A stretch of 34,211 nt of DNA from Nitrosomonas sp. (GTDB lineage: Bacteria > Pseudomonadota > Gammaproteobacteria > Burkholderiales > Nitrosomonadaceae). The notes beneath the pieces were generated by a model. The model made no database searches. It was given only the letters and a program-made list of their open reading frames with translations, and was not told the origin of the DNA. How positions within the stretch are numbered: position 1 is the first letter of the stretch; each line of letters starts with the position of its first letter. Below, in pieces: positions 1 to 8,636 of this stretch. A program made the position numbers and the translations under genes. Location: NCBI GenBank assembly GCA_017879645.1, contig JAAEXZ010000019.1, positions 1-34,211 of the forward strand, in the 5' to 3' direction.

Positions 1-25
1 GCAAATGACAACCGTTGTCATTTGC
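1..25. repeat. Perfect 12-bp inverted repeat at the window edge
   Basis: Bases 1-12 (GCAAATGACAAC) are the exact reverse complement of 14-25, with one central base at 13. The repeat lies inside the reading frame of the chemoreceptor. It may be chance, or a fold-back artefact if the window begins at a contig end. Confidence 0.6.
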
Positions 26-913
26 CAGTGTGTTGTAAGCAAAAATGCCGTCGATCGTTCGAGTATATTCAGTGAAATATTCACTGGACAACATTTTGAG
101 TTCTTTTACCTGGATCAGGTTTTGGGTGGTCATGAGCAGGGTTTTATCGATCATCATTTTCAATTCCTGCTCTTTGCTTCCCAAAGTAGCCTTCAAGGTA
201 GCATCGGATTGCATGGCTTTTTCCAGATAACGCGTGAATTCTGTAAAAAACATGTTGACGTTATTCATCAGTCCTGTCAGTTTGGTACGACCTTCATCGG
301 TTATATTTCCGTTAGCAAGTAAATTGGCACCAACCGCACGCATTTGCCCCAGGTATTCAGTCAATTTTGGCGCATTGATCATGGTGGCATTCATCAGGAA
401 ATAAGTCCCAATGACGGGATCCAGCAACAGATCAGATGCTTCCAGAAGTTCGTCGCCGGTTTGTATCAGATCTGCAATCAGCGTGGTGTGTTGTGCAAAG
501 CTGTCAGCTGGTTTGAGTTGGCGTGCAATGACAGCTTGCTTGATATTTCCGATACGTTGTTTCTGAGCGGACCAGCGTAATACGATTTGCGATGAGGAGT
601 TGGCTTCCTTTAATTTGGCATCGGTTATTTCGATGGCTTTATCGAGTTCACCCTGAATTTCCGATAAGCGTGCGGCCATCAAATCATTGCCGTTCAATAG
701 TGCTGCCGAGGTACCACGGTGCTGTTGCAAATATTGCATGACTTTTTGCATGGCGATGACTGGTGGAGTACCGACTACTTCACGTTGTACAAAATCGAGA
801 TCGGAATTGACTTTATGGATATACAGTGACATCGGTACTGCTGCAATGAGCACCAACATCAAAGTCAGGATGGTCAATTTATGTGACATATTCATGCGAT
901 CTAGTAATGTCAT
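1..913 (-). CDS. Methyl-accepting chemotaxis protein, N-terminal part (cut by window edge)
   Basis: The reverse strand is open from an ATG at 913-911 to the left edge, about 304 codons without a stop. The start is preceded by a GGAGAG ribosome binding site. The protein begins MTLLDRMNMSHKLTILTLM, with one hydrophobic segment at about residues 12-32. A long, mostly helical, presumably periplasmic region follows. It contains the pattern QQHRGTSAALLNGN, typical of the four-helix sensor modules of chemoreceptors and NIT-type sensors. The second membrane segment, HAMP and signalling domains would lie beyond the window, so the receptor assignment rests on the sensor part only. A histidine kinase or diguanylate cyclase with the same sensor is possible. 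Confidence 0.7.
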   Translation of the reverse strand, partial: MTLLDRMNMSHKLTILTLMLVLIAAVPMSLYIHKVNSDLDFVQREVVGTPPVIAMQKVMQYLQQHRGTSAALLNGNDLMAARLSEIQGELDKAIEITDAKLKEANSSSQIVLRWSAQKQRIGNIKQAVIARQLKPADSFAQHTTLIADLIQTGDELLEASDLLLDPVIGTYFLMNATMINAPKLTEYLGQMRAVGANLLANGNITDEGRTKLTGLMNNVNMFFTEFTRYLEKAMQSDATLKATLGSKEQELKMMIDKTLLMTTQNLIQVKELKMLSSEYFTEYTRTIDGIFAYNTLANDNGCHL

Positions 914-1373
914 GGATCTCTCCGCGGTAAAAATTTTGTTATCAAATTGGACTTGATTATTTGCAGGCTAAGTAAATAAATAGCTCGTATTTAGTCCTTC
1001 TGGTTTCCGTTTGTAGGAATTGATAACGAACAAACAGTAATTTTCTTAATGGCGATTCGCTAAATTTTATGATAATTGCCTGAACAAAGGGCTGCCATGA
1101 ATCTGGATCGGCCTGAATTTCTAAGCGGGTATAACCAGTTTTTTTGCTGGTTTGAGATATAGCCGAATTGGCAAAGCCAAATTTGCTGTCTTTTCAAAAA
1201 TAGGTGCAGGTTAAACCGGCCGGAACCGGATCTATTGGCGGAACATGAAGTGAAAAGAAGAGTAGATTGGTTTATTGGGATGAAGTTTTTACTGGACGAC
1301 TGTCAAGTGTCAGGATATCCGGTGTGATTTGACGTACAGCAATCTCAGACAGTCATATTTCGCCACGGTTTTG
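914..1373. other. Non-coding stretch, 460 bp
   Basis: No convincing gene was found on either strand. The reverse strand next to 913 must hold the chemoreceptor promoter, but I see no clear sigma-28 or sigma-70 match. Two small hairpins can be drawn: AACCAG/CTGGTT at 1133-1152 and TTGGC/GCCAA at 1168-1180. Neither is followed by a convincing T run on the strand where it would terminate a gene. The stretch may include remnants of lost genes, but nothing is recognisable. Confidence 0.5.
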
Positions 1374-1571
1374 CTATTTTTTATCCTTTTCGACACCGGA
1401 CATCAGAAATTTGACCAGCAGGGCAAAAATGAACGGAACGACACTCAGGGTGGTGACCATGTAATGTTCGGTAGTAAACTGATCGCCTTCATCCATGATG
1501 ATGTAACCTAGAAAGATCGACACCGGTGTGATGATCGATAGTGCGATAACTAGATTGAAAAGTCCTTTCAT
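1374..1571 (-). CDS. Small two-helix membrane protein, unknown function
   Basis: This 65-residue frame starts at ATG 1571-1569. A GAGGA ribosome binding site lies about nine bases upstream. Two hydrophobic segments (about residues 5-25 and 38-58) flank a short acidic loop (MDEGDQFTTEH), and the protein ends in a charged tail (EKDKK). This is the layout of a small inner-membrane protein. I do not recognise a family. The ribosome binding site and clean membrane pattern argue that it is real. The antisense frame at 1329-1511 is a shadow. Confidence 0.6.
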   Translation of the reverse strand: MKGLFNLVIALSIITPVSIFLGYIIMDEGDQFTTEHYMVTTLSVVPFIFALLVKFLMSGVEKDKK

Positions 1572-1723
1572 AATTTAAATCCTCATTGGTCTTGATTTGT
1601 CTGTAACAAGTATAAGCTGATTGCCAAGGCATTCACAGCCTGTTCGGCATGGCCGCTGTTGTCTGTCCATCATACCGATTGGCAGTGGTAAAATTGCAAT
1701 TTGAATATCAATGCGTAACGCAT

Positions 1724-2047
1724 ATGGAAGCAATATTGATCATTTCCAATTTACCAGACAAGAAGTCTGCCATAACCTTGGCTGAAGCCTTGATTGATCA
1801 GCGGCTGGCAGCCTGTGTCAATATCCTGGGTGCCTGTACTTCGGTTTACCGCTGGCAGGGTGCCACTGAGTCAGCGGAGGAAATTCCTGTTCTGATCAAA
1901 ACCCGGCGCCAGCATTTTGAGCGGGTTGAACAGTTGATCAAGTTAATGCATCCTTATGAACTTCCGGAAGTGATCATGGTTCCTATATGCGGTGGACTGC
2001 CAGCTTATTTGCAGTGGATCTCCGATGAAACTTCCCTTTCTGATTAA
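1724..2047 (+). CDS. cutA: Divalent-cation tolerance protein CutA
   Basis: CutA is a small trimeric protein with a ferredoxin-like fold, linked to divalent-metal (copper) tolerance. The 107-residue product beginning MEAILIISNLPD matches the usual family length. It carries the family core LAACVNILGACTSVYRWQG, the ILIKTR-like strand (VLIKTRRQHFE) and the HPYELPEVI motif. The frame is open upstream to an ATG at 1649, but those 25 extra residues are not CutA-like, so the internal ATG at 1724 is preferred. No strong ribosome binding site precedes either start. dsbD follows after 16 bp, the same pairing as in enterobacteria. Confidence 0.9.
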   Translation: MEAILIISNLPDKKSAITLAEALIDQRLAACVNILGACTSVYRWQGATESAEEIPVLIKTRRQHFERVEQLIKLMHPYELPEVIMVPICGGLPAYLQWISDETSLSD

Positions 2048-2063
2048 ATAGTACTGAATACCG

Positions 2064-4001
2064 ATGCGATTTATCCAATTATTGTTACTGATTTTATGTT
2101 TAGTGAATACGCCTGTCTTTGCACAGGAAGGTGGATCACCCAGCTTGTTCAAGAAACTGCAGGGGCTGGGTATCAGCCTTGGACAGAGTAATCCGCAAGA
2201 ACTTCTACCGCCTGATGAAGCGTTTAAAATCGTTGTGGAAGCACGGGATGGTAATACGCTGATTGCGACTTTGACACCCGCGAAGGATTACTATCTGTAT
2301 CGCGATAAAATTGCCTTCGAACCCAAACAGGCTGGTGCCGTGATCGAGAAAATCGTTCTGCCGCCTGGGAAAATGAAGGAAGACCAGACATTTGGTCAGA
2401 CTGAAGTTTATTACAGTCCGATTCAGGCCGTCATTTCACTCAAGCGCGATGATCCCGGGACAGAAGAAGCGCTATCTTTATCCGCGAGTTATCAGGGTTG
2501 CAATGAGCCGGTCGGTGTATGTTACGCCCCGATTAGCAAAGTGATTGATCTGACCCTGCCAGCTGTCAAAGTAGCCCTGGATACCGTGGCAGATGTGGTG
2601 AGTGGCAAGGCAGTGGCAGCAGAGGCCGATGCGACCAAAGAATTGTTTCAGATGTCATCCAAAGCTCCGGCCATTGAAACCGAAGCCTACAAGATCGACC
2701 AGATGTTCAAAACCGGCGATTATGTCATGATTCTGAGCGGTTTTTTTGGTATCGGCTTGTTGTTGGCGTTTACGCCCTGTGTGTTTCCGATGTTTCCGAT
2801 TCTGTCCGGGATCATTGCCAATCGCGGTAAGCAAGTCACCAAAGGCCATGGTTTCATTCTGGCGCTGGCTTATGTCATGGGCATGGCGATTACTTATGCC
2901 ATTGCCGGTGTGGCGGCTGGATTATCCGGTGCAATGTTGTCGGCGGCACTGCAAAATGCCTGGGTATTGGGAACATTCGCCGTGATTTTTATTTTGCTGT
3001 CTTTTTCAATGTTTGGTTTTTATGAACTGCAATTGCCGGGTTCATTGCAAACCAAGCTATCCGAGGAAGCAGGCCAGATCAAAGGTGGGCATCTAACCAG
3101 TGTGTTTGGCATGGGTGCCTTGTCGGCATTGATTGTCGGCCCTTGCGTTGCAGCTCCACTAGCCGGTGCATTGCTGTACATCAGCCAAACCCGCGATGTA
3201 GTGTTGGGTGGATCGGCATTGTTTGTGATGGCTCTGGGCATGGGGGTGCCGTTATTGTTGCTCGGCACTTCAGCGGGCGCCTTGCTGCCCCGGGCCGGTG
3301 CATGGATGGAATCCATCAAGCGGTTTTTTGGTGCATTGCTGTTGGGCGTGGCTATCTGGATCATTTCTCCGGTGATCAATGAGGTGGTGCATATGCTGTT
3401 ATGGGCGGCACTGCTCATTATTTCGGCAATCTATTTGCACGCTATTGATCCACTACCGGAGCGCGCCTCGGGCTTGCAGAAATTTCTGAAGGGAATGGGT
3501 GTCATTGCACTGCTTCTGGGTGTTGCTTTGCTGATCGGTGTATTGTCTGGTAGTCGCGATGTTCTGCAACCATTGTCCAAGATCAGTCTGGCTAGTACGG
3601 AAGGTCCCGGCACCGGTGCTGGAATGGCTACCGATATTGAACCTTTACCTTTCCAGCGTATTAAAACGGTTGCGGAGCTGGATCAGCAGATCCAGCAGTC
3701 CAGAGACAAGTACATCATGGTCAAGTTTTATGCGGACTGGTGTATTTCGTGCAAGGAAATGGACCGATTCACGCTGTCCGATACCAAAGTGCGTTCGCGT
3801 TTAAAGGATGTCGTGCTGTTACATATCGATGTCACTGAGGGTACGGCGGATGATACAGCGTTGCTCAAACGGTTTAAATTGTTTGGTCCGCCAGGAATTT
3901 TATTTATCGATCGCCAGGGTAATGATGTACCGGATATCAAGGTCATTGGTTTTATGAATAAGAGTGATTTTCTGACGGTATTGAATGCAGTAATGATTTA
4001 A
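2064..4001 (+). CDS. dsbD: Thiol:disulfide interchange protein DsbD
   Basis: DsbD passes electrons from cytoplasmic thioredoxin across the inner membrane to periplasmic disulfide isomerases and cytochrome c maturation thioredoxins. All three modules are present in the 645 residues. A signal peptide (1-20) leads into the periplasmic alpha domain with the Cys pair C146/C153 (QGCNEPVGVCYAP). The multi-helix beta domain has membrane cysteines C239 (TPCVFPMFPILSG) and C361 (GPCVAAPLAG). The C-terminal thioredoxin domain has C560/C563 (ADWCISCKEM). No catalytic cysteine is missing. It follows cutA and precedes a TlpA-like thioredoxin, a plausible electron acceptor. Confidence 0.96.
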   Translation: MRFIQLLLLILCLVNTPVFAQEGGSPSLFKKLQGLGISLGQSNPQELLPPDEAFKIVVEARDGNTLIATLTPAKDYYLYRDKIAFEPKQAGAVIEKIVLPPGKMKEDQTFGQTEVYYSPIQAVISLKRDDPGTEEALSLSASYQGCNEPVGVCYAPISKVIDLTLPAVKVALDTVADVVSGKAVAAEADATKELFQMSSKAPAIETEAYKIDQMFKTGDYVMILSGFFGIGLLLAFTPCVFPMFPILSGIIANRGKQVTKGHGFILALAYVMGMAITYAIAGVAAGLSGAMLSAALQNAWVLGTFAVIFILLSFSMFGFYELQLPGSLQTKLSEEAGQIKGGHLTSVFGMGALSALIVGPCVAAPLAGALLYISQTRDVVLGGSALFVMALGMGVPLLLLGTSAGALLPRAGAWMESIKRFFGALLLGVAIWIISPVINEVVHMLLWAALLIISAIYLHAIDPLPERASGLQKFLKGMGVIALLLGVALLIGVLSGSRDVLQPLSKISLASTEGPGTGAGMATDIEPLPFQRIKTVAELDQQIQQSRDKYIMVKFYADWCISCKEMDRFTLSDTKVRSRLKDVVLLHIDVTEGTADDTALLKRFKLFGPPGILFIDRQGNDVPDIKVIGFMNKSDFLTVLNAVMI

Positions 4002-4067
4002 TATTTGTTCAGGATGATCAAGCCAAGAAACTGATTCGTCCGTAATTTTCAAATCAAGGATGTAACA

Positions 4068-4646
4068 ATGTCAAAATTCATACAGATTCTGATCTTCGTC
4101 GGTATAGCGGTTCTCGCAATATCTGCTGGTTTTTATTTTCGTACTCAATTGCAGGAAGGGGTTCAAAATGAAATGGCCAGTGAGGCAAAAAAGCTGAGTG
4201 CAGAATCGCTTTTCTCGGCGAGCTTGCCCGATGTGCAGGGACAGAACCAAGCCATTTCTCAGTGGCAGGGAAAAGTCATCGTTGTGAATTTTTGGGCGAC
4301 TTGGTGTACACCTTGTCAGGAGGAAATTCCGGAATTTATCGAGTCACAGAAGAAATTTCACGATCAGGGCTTGGTTTATCTGGGGATTGCGCTGGATCAA
4401 GCCAACAAGGTGAAAACGTTTAGTGAAGAATTCGGCATTAACTATCCGGTACTGGTTGGGGGATTGAATGCCTGGTCGCTGGCCGAAGCAACAGGCAACC
4501 GGATGTCGGTTTTGCCTTATACGGTTGTGATCAATCGCTCTGGCATGATCGTTGAAACCTATGTCGGTCGAGTGAACCTGAAAAAGCTTGAGAAACTGGT
4601 CATACCTCTGTTGAAAGAACAACCGCAAACGCAACCTTCAACATAA
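4068..4646 (+). CDS. TlpA/ResA-like membrane-anchored thioredoxin
   Basis: This 192-residue protein has an N-terminal membrane anchor (about residues 5-24). A periplasmic thioredoxin fold with the redox pair C80/C83 (FWATWCTPCQEEIPEF) follows, as does the cis-proline region SVLPYTVVI. TlpA/ResA proteins reduce disulfides in the periplasm, often for cytochrome c or copper-site assembly. The start has an AAGGA site nine bases upstream. It lies 66 bp after dsbD, which could supply its electrons. The specific substrate cannot be told from sequence. Confidence 0.9.
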   Translation: MSKFIQILIFVGIAVLAISAGFYFRTQLQEGVQNEMASEAKKLSAESLFSASLPDVQGQNQAISQWQGKVIVVNFWATWCTPCQEEIPEFIESQKKFHDQGLVYLGIALDQANKVKTFSEEFGINYPVLVGGLNAWSLAEATGNRMSVLPYTVVINRSGMIVETYVGRVNLKKLEKLVIPLLKEQPQTQPST

Positions 4647-4905
4647 ATCCACTCTGCATTTCACTTGTTGTCTCGGTTGAAGATAATCAGGTAATATCGT
4701 TGGTAGGAATGGAATGCTTTGTATAGGCATACAGACACACGAGCTACTCTGTCCTTGTTGATGCCACATTCTGTTTTTGCTAAAACTAACCAAAAAATCA
4801 ATGACATCGTAAACATCTGAATGAAGTATTCAAGGTAGTCAAGCAAAAGCTCTTCTATGAATGTGGTGAAGTTATTTTTCCATCGAACATTGGGAGAGAT
4901 TTATC

Positions 4906-5235
4906 ATGACAGAATTGAATAGCCGTTTTATTGCCACACTGATTGCACTCGTTCTTTTCTCGGGTTGCGCAACCAAGGGAACGCCGCAAGTTGATATGCG
5001 GGCACAGTATGATGACATTCTGATAACTACACAGGTACATGAAGCCATTCTGGATGAACCTGCACTGAGACCCTTCGATATCAATGTACGAACCACGAAA
5101 GGTGTCGTGGAATTAAGCGGTATCGTTAATTCCCGCGATGATATGGATAGAGCCATTTCGATAACCCGATCCATCCGAGGTATCAAGTTCATCAGAAATG
5201 ATATGCGCACGCCAGGTACCGGAGACTACAATTAA
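4906..5235 (+). CDS. BON-domain lipoprotein
   Basis: This 109-residue protein has a signal peptide ending in the lipobox LFSGC, with C21 the likely lipidated cysteine. A single BON domain follows (about residues 33-100), including VHEAILDEPAL, DINVRTTKGVVELSGIV and a final IRGIKFIRNDM strand. BON domains are small alpha/beta modules found in OsmY- and DolP-like envelope proteins, thought to bind phospholipid or stabilise the envelope. A GGGAGAG ribosome binding site precedes the ATG. The gene appears intact and has a decayed tandem copy directly downstream. Related osmY-type genes are stress-induced, but no promoter was identified here. Confidence 0.85.
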   Translation: MTELNSRFIATLIALVLFSGCATKGTPQVDMRAQYDDILITTQVHEAILDEPALRPFDINVRTTKGVVELSGIVNSRDDMDRAISITRSIRGIKFIRNDMRTPGTGDYN

Positions 5236-5333
5236 GATGGGTAATTAGGCAGAAAGGCAGGTTGAACGGTGCTAGCTGTCTGCACTGCACTGTTCAACTT
5301 GCGAGTCTATCAGGACAAGATGAGGGTTATAAG

Positions 5334-5615
5334 ATGTTTTTGATAGAAAATCGTTTTTTTCAAGCAGGCGCGGTAATTGTTCTTGTACTTGTCACAGGGT
5401 GCATCGCCACTCACAAGCCGCCGGGTGGAATGGAGGAGCAGTACAACGAATGGCCATTTTCATCCGAATTCATGAGGCCATACTGGATGTACCGGCACTA
5501 AGAACTTACGAGATCAATGTCAATACGTTACAAGGCAATGGCGCGCCGTAACATTACCATGTCCAAGCTGGTGCGTAATCGTCTGGTGATTCATCCCGTA
5601 GGAGGCGATTATTGA
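5334..5615 (+). pseudogene. Decayed tandem copy of the BON-domain lipoprotein
   Basis: Frame 1 starts at 5334 with a signal peptide and lipobox (VLVTGC), then reads EEQYNEWPF and stops at 5501. Frame 3 from 5450 reads RIHEAILDVPALRTYEINV, matching VHEAILDEPALRPFDINV of the intact neighbour. Between the shared Gln-Tyr codons and the shared His-Glu codons the copy has 32 bases where the neighbour has 33, so one base was lost. Further on, part of the central BON domain is missing. A final piece in another frame (RNITMSKLVRNRLVI...GGDY, stop 5613-5615) resembles the neighbour's C-terminus (AISITRSIRGIKFI...GDYN). A short lipopeptide could still be made, but the domain is broken. Confidence 0.82.
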
Positions 5616-5675
5616 TTGCTTGGTTGATTTTGTTGCAATGGGGTGTGCGCGAAGAATAAGGCGGTGAGAGATGAC

Positions 5676-6053
5676 ATGTTACTGGCAGACGTAATCCTTA
5701 TCGTGCATTTTCTCTATGTCACGTTTGTCGTTGGCAGTTTGCCGCTGATCTGGCTTGGAGCATGGCTGGGATGGGCATTTGTAAGAAATCGATGGTTTCG
5801 TTGCTTGCATCTTGGTTCGATTCTATTCGTGGTGATCGAATCCTTGATGGGGATCGTTTGTCCGCTAACTCGGTGGGAGAATGTCTTGCGGCAAACAGGA
5901 AGCGACGCCAGTTTCGTACAACGCGGACTGCATGCAATCATGTTCTACACCGTACCGGAAGTGGTTTTAACGTTTATTTATGTTGTTTTTGCTGCTTTGG
6001 TTGTGGTGACATTTAAGTGGGTTCCACTGATACCGCGAGCGAGGAATCGCTGA
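5676..6053 (+). CDS. DUF2784 family membrane protein
   Basis: The 125-residue product starting MLLADVILIVHFLYV has about four hydrophobic segments. It also has the DUF2784 hallmark ICPLTRWEN, here GIVCPLTRWENVLRQ at about residues 68-82. This is a family of small inner-membrane proteins of unknown function. The ATG at 5676 is chosen because a GGTGAGAG site lies just upstream and the family begins here; an in-frame start at 5643 would add 11 uncharacteristic residues. It ends directly against the 3' end of ttcA on the other strand, so the two genes converge with no spacer. Confidence 0.82.
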   Translation: MLLADVILIVHFLYVTFVVGSLPLIWLGAWLGWAFVRNRWFRCLHLGSILFVVIESLMGIVCPLTRWENVLRQTGSDASFVQRGLHAIMFYTVPEVVLTFIYVVFAALVVVTFKWVPLIPRARNR

Positions 6054-6959
6054 TCATCCCGCTGCTAAACGATTTTCGTCGGTTTCCTCGGTAATGGGTG
6101 CAAGCATTTCTTCGACATTGGGTTCGAAAGTTTCTTCATCAAATGCGATGTCGCCATCGATCACGGGTTGGTCCTGTGTTTTCAGATTGTAAAAATCGTA
6201 ACGGACAGGATCGGCAAGGTGTGATAGCTGTACATTCTGCAGTGCACGAAACATGGTTTCCAGGCGACCCGGGAATTTTTTGTCCCAAAGTTGCATCATT
6301 TCCTTGATGACCTGGCGTTGCAGATTTTTTTGTGATCCACACAGGTTGCAGGGAATGATAGGAAAATCGGCAACGGCTGCGTAAGCCTCCAGATCCTTTT
6401 CCTTGCAATATGCCAGAGGCCGGATAACGATGTGCTGGCCATCGTCACTGACCAGTTTTGGCGGCATCGCTTTGAGTTTGCCACCGTAGAACATGTTCAG
6501 GAATAATGTTTCCAGAATATCATCACGATGATGGCCCAGTGCAATTTTAGTGGCGCCGAGTTCCTTTGCGGCGCGATACAGTACTCCCCGACGCAATCTG
6601 GAGCACAGACTGCAAGTGGTTTTTCCTTCAGCAATGACCCGTTTCACGACACTGTATGTATCCTGTTCAACGATACGAAAGGGCATGCCGATGCGGGTCA
6701 GGTATTCGGGGAGCACTTGCTCCGGAAAACCAGGTTGTTTTTGATCCAGATTCATGGCAATTAACTCGAATTGCAGTGGTGCATGAGACTGGAGATTACG
6801 CAAGATATCCAGTAATGTATAACTGTCTTTGCCACCGGATAGGCATACCATGATCTTATCGCCGGCCTCGATCATGTTGAAATCCGCAATGGCTGTTCCT
6901 ACTTGGCGCCGCAACCGCTTTTGCAGCTTGTTAGCGTTGTATTGTTCCTTTTTTTGCAT
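6054..6959 (-). CDS. ttcA: tRNA 2-thiocytidine(32) synthetase TtcA
   Basis: TtcA installs 2-thiocytidine at position 32 of certain tRNAs, using ATP and an iron-sulfur cluster. The 301-residue protein has the PP-loop SGGKDS at residues 41-46. It has the cluster-binding pair C116/C119 ([12 protein letters not shown]) and a further C204/C207 pair ([10 protein letters not shown]). It also has ALGHHRDD, characteristic of this ATP-pyrophosphatase group. Length and motifs are complete. The gene stands alone on the reverse strand, converging on the DUF2784 gene. Confidence 0.96.
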   Translation of the reverse strand: MQKKEQYNANKLQKRLRRQVGTAIADFNMIEAGDKIMVCLSGGKDSYTLLDILRNLQSHAPLQFELIAMNLDQKQPGFPEQVLPEYLTRIGMPFRIVEQDTYSVVKRVIAEGKTTCSLCSRLRRGVLYRAAKELGATKIALGHHRDDILETLFLNMFYGGKLKAMPPKLVSDDGQHIVIRPLAYCKEKDLEAYAAVADFPIIPCNLCGSQKNLQRQVIKEMMQLWDKKFPGRLETMFRALQNVQLSHLADPVRYDFYNLKTQDQPVIDGDIAFDEETFEPNVEEMLAPITEETDENRLAAG

Positions 6960-7112
6960 GATTTATCGGATTGAGTTATCGAGAATAATTTGAATTGCTC
7001 GGCTTAAGGTCATAACTTGTGCGTAAAATTTAGACAAGTTTTTTGGAACAAATTAGCACGACGGAATTCTAAAGATTGGTGGTTAAGGCTCGGAATTTTT
7101 CGGGAGAATCCT

Positions 7113-7574
7113 ATGCGTAAATTCGATACGATTATATCACTTGTGACATTCATCTTGCTTTCTTCAGATGTATACTCGGATTCCAAGAATTCAAGCGAAG
7201 CAGATGTTACAGGTCAACCAGGGGATGCCAAGCAGGTATCCCGCACGGTCAAGTTGACGCAGGTGGATAATCTATTTTTGCCTGATGAAATTACCCTCAA
7301 AGAGGGTGAGACAATACGTTTTGTCGTCAAAAATGGGGGTAACAAAAAACATGAAATGCTTATAGGTTCCAAAGAAGATCTCAAAAAAGCTGCACATGTA
7401 CGGCGAAAGTATCCAGACAGGGAACATACTGAATCTCACCTGCTGCAACTTGAGCCGGGTGAGCAGAAAGAGTTAATATGGCATTTTGCGCAGGCAGGAA
7501 CTATTGAATATGCCTGTCCGTTGCCAGGTCATTTCAAGAAGATGCGCGGAACAATCATTGTGGAGAAGAAATGA
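7113..7574 (+). CDS. Exported cupredoxin-like copper protein
   Basis: The 153-residue product has an N-terminal signal peptide (about residues 1-22) and a cupredoxin fold. Likely type-1 copper ligands are H80 (KKHEM), C135, H140 and M144 (YACPLPGHFKKM). The ATG at 7113 is preferred because CGGGAGAAT lies just upstream and the signal peptide starts here; the frame is open to 7017. Its TGA overlaps the ATG of the DUF411 gene (ATGA), so the two are translationally coupled. Such proteins may carry electrons or deliver copper. Given the neighbours, copper handling is the better guess. Confidence 0.87.
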   Translation: MRKFDTIISLVTFILLSSDVYSDSKNSSEADVTGQPGDAKQVSRTVKLTQVDNLFLPDEITLKEGETIRFVVKNGGNKKHEMLIGSKEDLKKAAHVRRKYPDREHTESHLLQLEPGEQKELIWHFAQAGTIEYACPLPGHFKKMRGTIIVEKK

Positions 7575-8116
7575 GTAAAAAAGTAGGGGGTCGCTTTGCA
7601 AGCGGCATGATGGCATTGGGCATGTTGTGTGCAGCAGCGCAGGTTGCCGCCACAACTACGGTTGAAGTATATAAAAGCCCAACCTGTGGATGTTGCGCAA
7701 AATGGGTGGATCATATGCGTGATAATGGTTTTACTGTCAACACGCATGACGTGGGAAATAAAGAGGCTAGGAAAAAAGCGGGCATATCCAGTACACTGGG
7801 TTCGTGTCATACGGCTTTGATCAATGGTTATGCGATCGAAGGTCATGTCCCTGCAGCGGACATCATTCGCTTGCTGAAAGAAAAGCCCAAGGCAGTGGGG
7901 CTGGCGGTTCCGGATATGCCGCATGGCACTCCAGGTATGGAAGGTGCTCGTAGTGATCCCTACAATGTTTTGCTGATCAAGGAGCGTGATGAAGAGCGCA
8001 AGGATACTACGATCTATAATCGATATGATCCTTATGCCAAAAAAGCTGAGCAAACACAGCCAGCGCCACAACCGGATGCAGGAAAAGATAATAATTCCGT
8101 GATGCGTTTGAAGTAA
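7571..8116 (+). CDS. DUF411 (CopG-like) periplasmic metal-binding protein
   Basis: DUF411 proteins are small thioredoxin-like exported proteins often found in copper-resistance loci. The 181-residue product has a signal peptide (about 1-27), the cysteine cluster C39/C41/C42 (SPTCGCCAKWVDHM) and the SCHTA motif. It also has the domain end GLAVPDMPHGTPGME. A C-terminal tail of about 35 residues is charged and proline/glutamine-rich. It starts inside the stop codon of the cupredoxin gene and is followed after 12 bp by a cytochrome c gene, forming a likely operon. Confidence 0.88.
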   Translation: MSKKVGGRFASGMMALGMLCAAAQVAATTTVEVYKSPTCGCCAKWVDHMRDNGFTVNTHDVGNKEARKKAGISSTLGSCHTALINGYAIEGHVPAADIIRLLKEKPKAVGLAVPDMPHGTPGMEGARSDPYNVLLIKERDEERKDTTIYNRYDPYAKKAEQTQPAPQPDAGKDNNSVMRLK

Positions 8117-8128
8117 TAGTTTTGTTAC

Positions 8129-8599
8129 ATGATAAAACAACTGATTGTGTGGCTGGGTGTCGCCGTTGCTGTTTCAGGCTGCACGGATTCTTCAGCGTTG
8201 CGAGCCTTAACTGGAAAACCTCAAATCAATAGCAAAACCGGCTTGATTGAACGTAATTTCGATAAGGAGCAGATCAAGCGGGGCGAGGTTGTTTATACAG
8301 CCAATTGTGTCGGATGCCACGGTGTTGCCGGTGCAGGCACACCGGATTGGCGCAAACCCAATGCAGACGGCAAGTATCCTCCGCCTCCACTGGATAGCAC
8401 GGCACATGCCTGGCACCATTCGACTGCGGTACTGAAGAAAACCATTCTGAAAGGTACTCCGCCTGAAATCGGATCGATGCCAGCCTGGGAAGGAAAGTTG
8501 ACAGAGCAACAGGTCGATGATGTGATCGTGTGGATCAAATCACTTTGGTCCGACGAAATCTATGATACCTGGTACAAAAATTTTGAAGGTAAGTCGTAA
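8129..8599 (+). CDS. Lipoprotein cytochrome c
   Basis: This 156-residue class I cytochrome c has one haem-binding CVGCH at residues 60-64. A likely methionine ligand is M117 (IGSMPAWEGKL), and the last helix is typical (EQQVDDVIVWIKSLW). The N-terminus is a signal peptide ending AVSGC, a lipobox, so the protein is probably lipid-anchored facing the periplasm. There is no clear ribosome binding site before the ATG. Translation may depend on the preceding gene 12 bp upstream. It probably works with the cupredoxin and DUF411 protein, either as an electron carrier or in copper redox handling. Confidence 0.88.
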   Translation: MIKQLIVWLGVAVAVSGCTDSSALRALTGKPQINSKTGLIERNFDKEQIKRGEVVYTANCVGCHGVAGAGTPDWRKPNADGKYPPPPLDSTAHAWHHSTAVLKKTILKGTPPEIGSMPAWEGKLTEQQVDDVIVWIKSLWSDEIYDTWYKNFEGKS

Positions 8600-8636
8600 T
8601 CCATTCAAACACTCATTTTTGTGGTACTAAAAACGA

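Noticed and set aside
1649-1723. 25-residue N-terminal extension of CutA
   Set aside because: The family starts at the internal ATG and the extension has no CutA-like sequence.
4661-4846. Reverse-strand 61-residue frame between the TlpA-like and BON genes
   Set aside because: No ribosome binding site, no family resemblance and no neighbour on that strand; composition looks like non-coding DNA.
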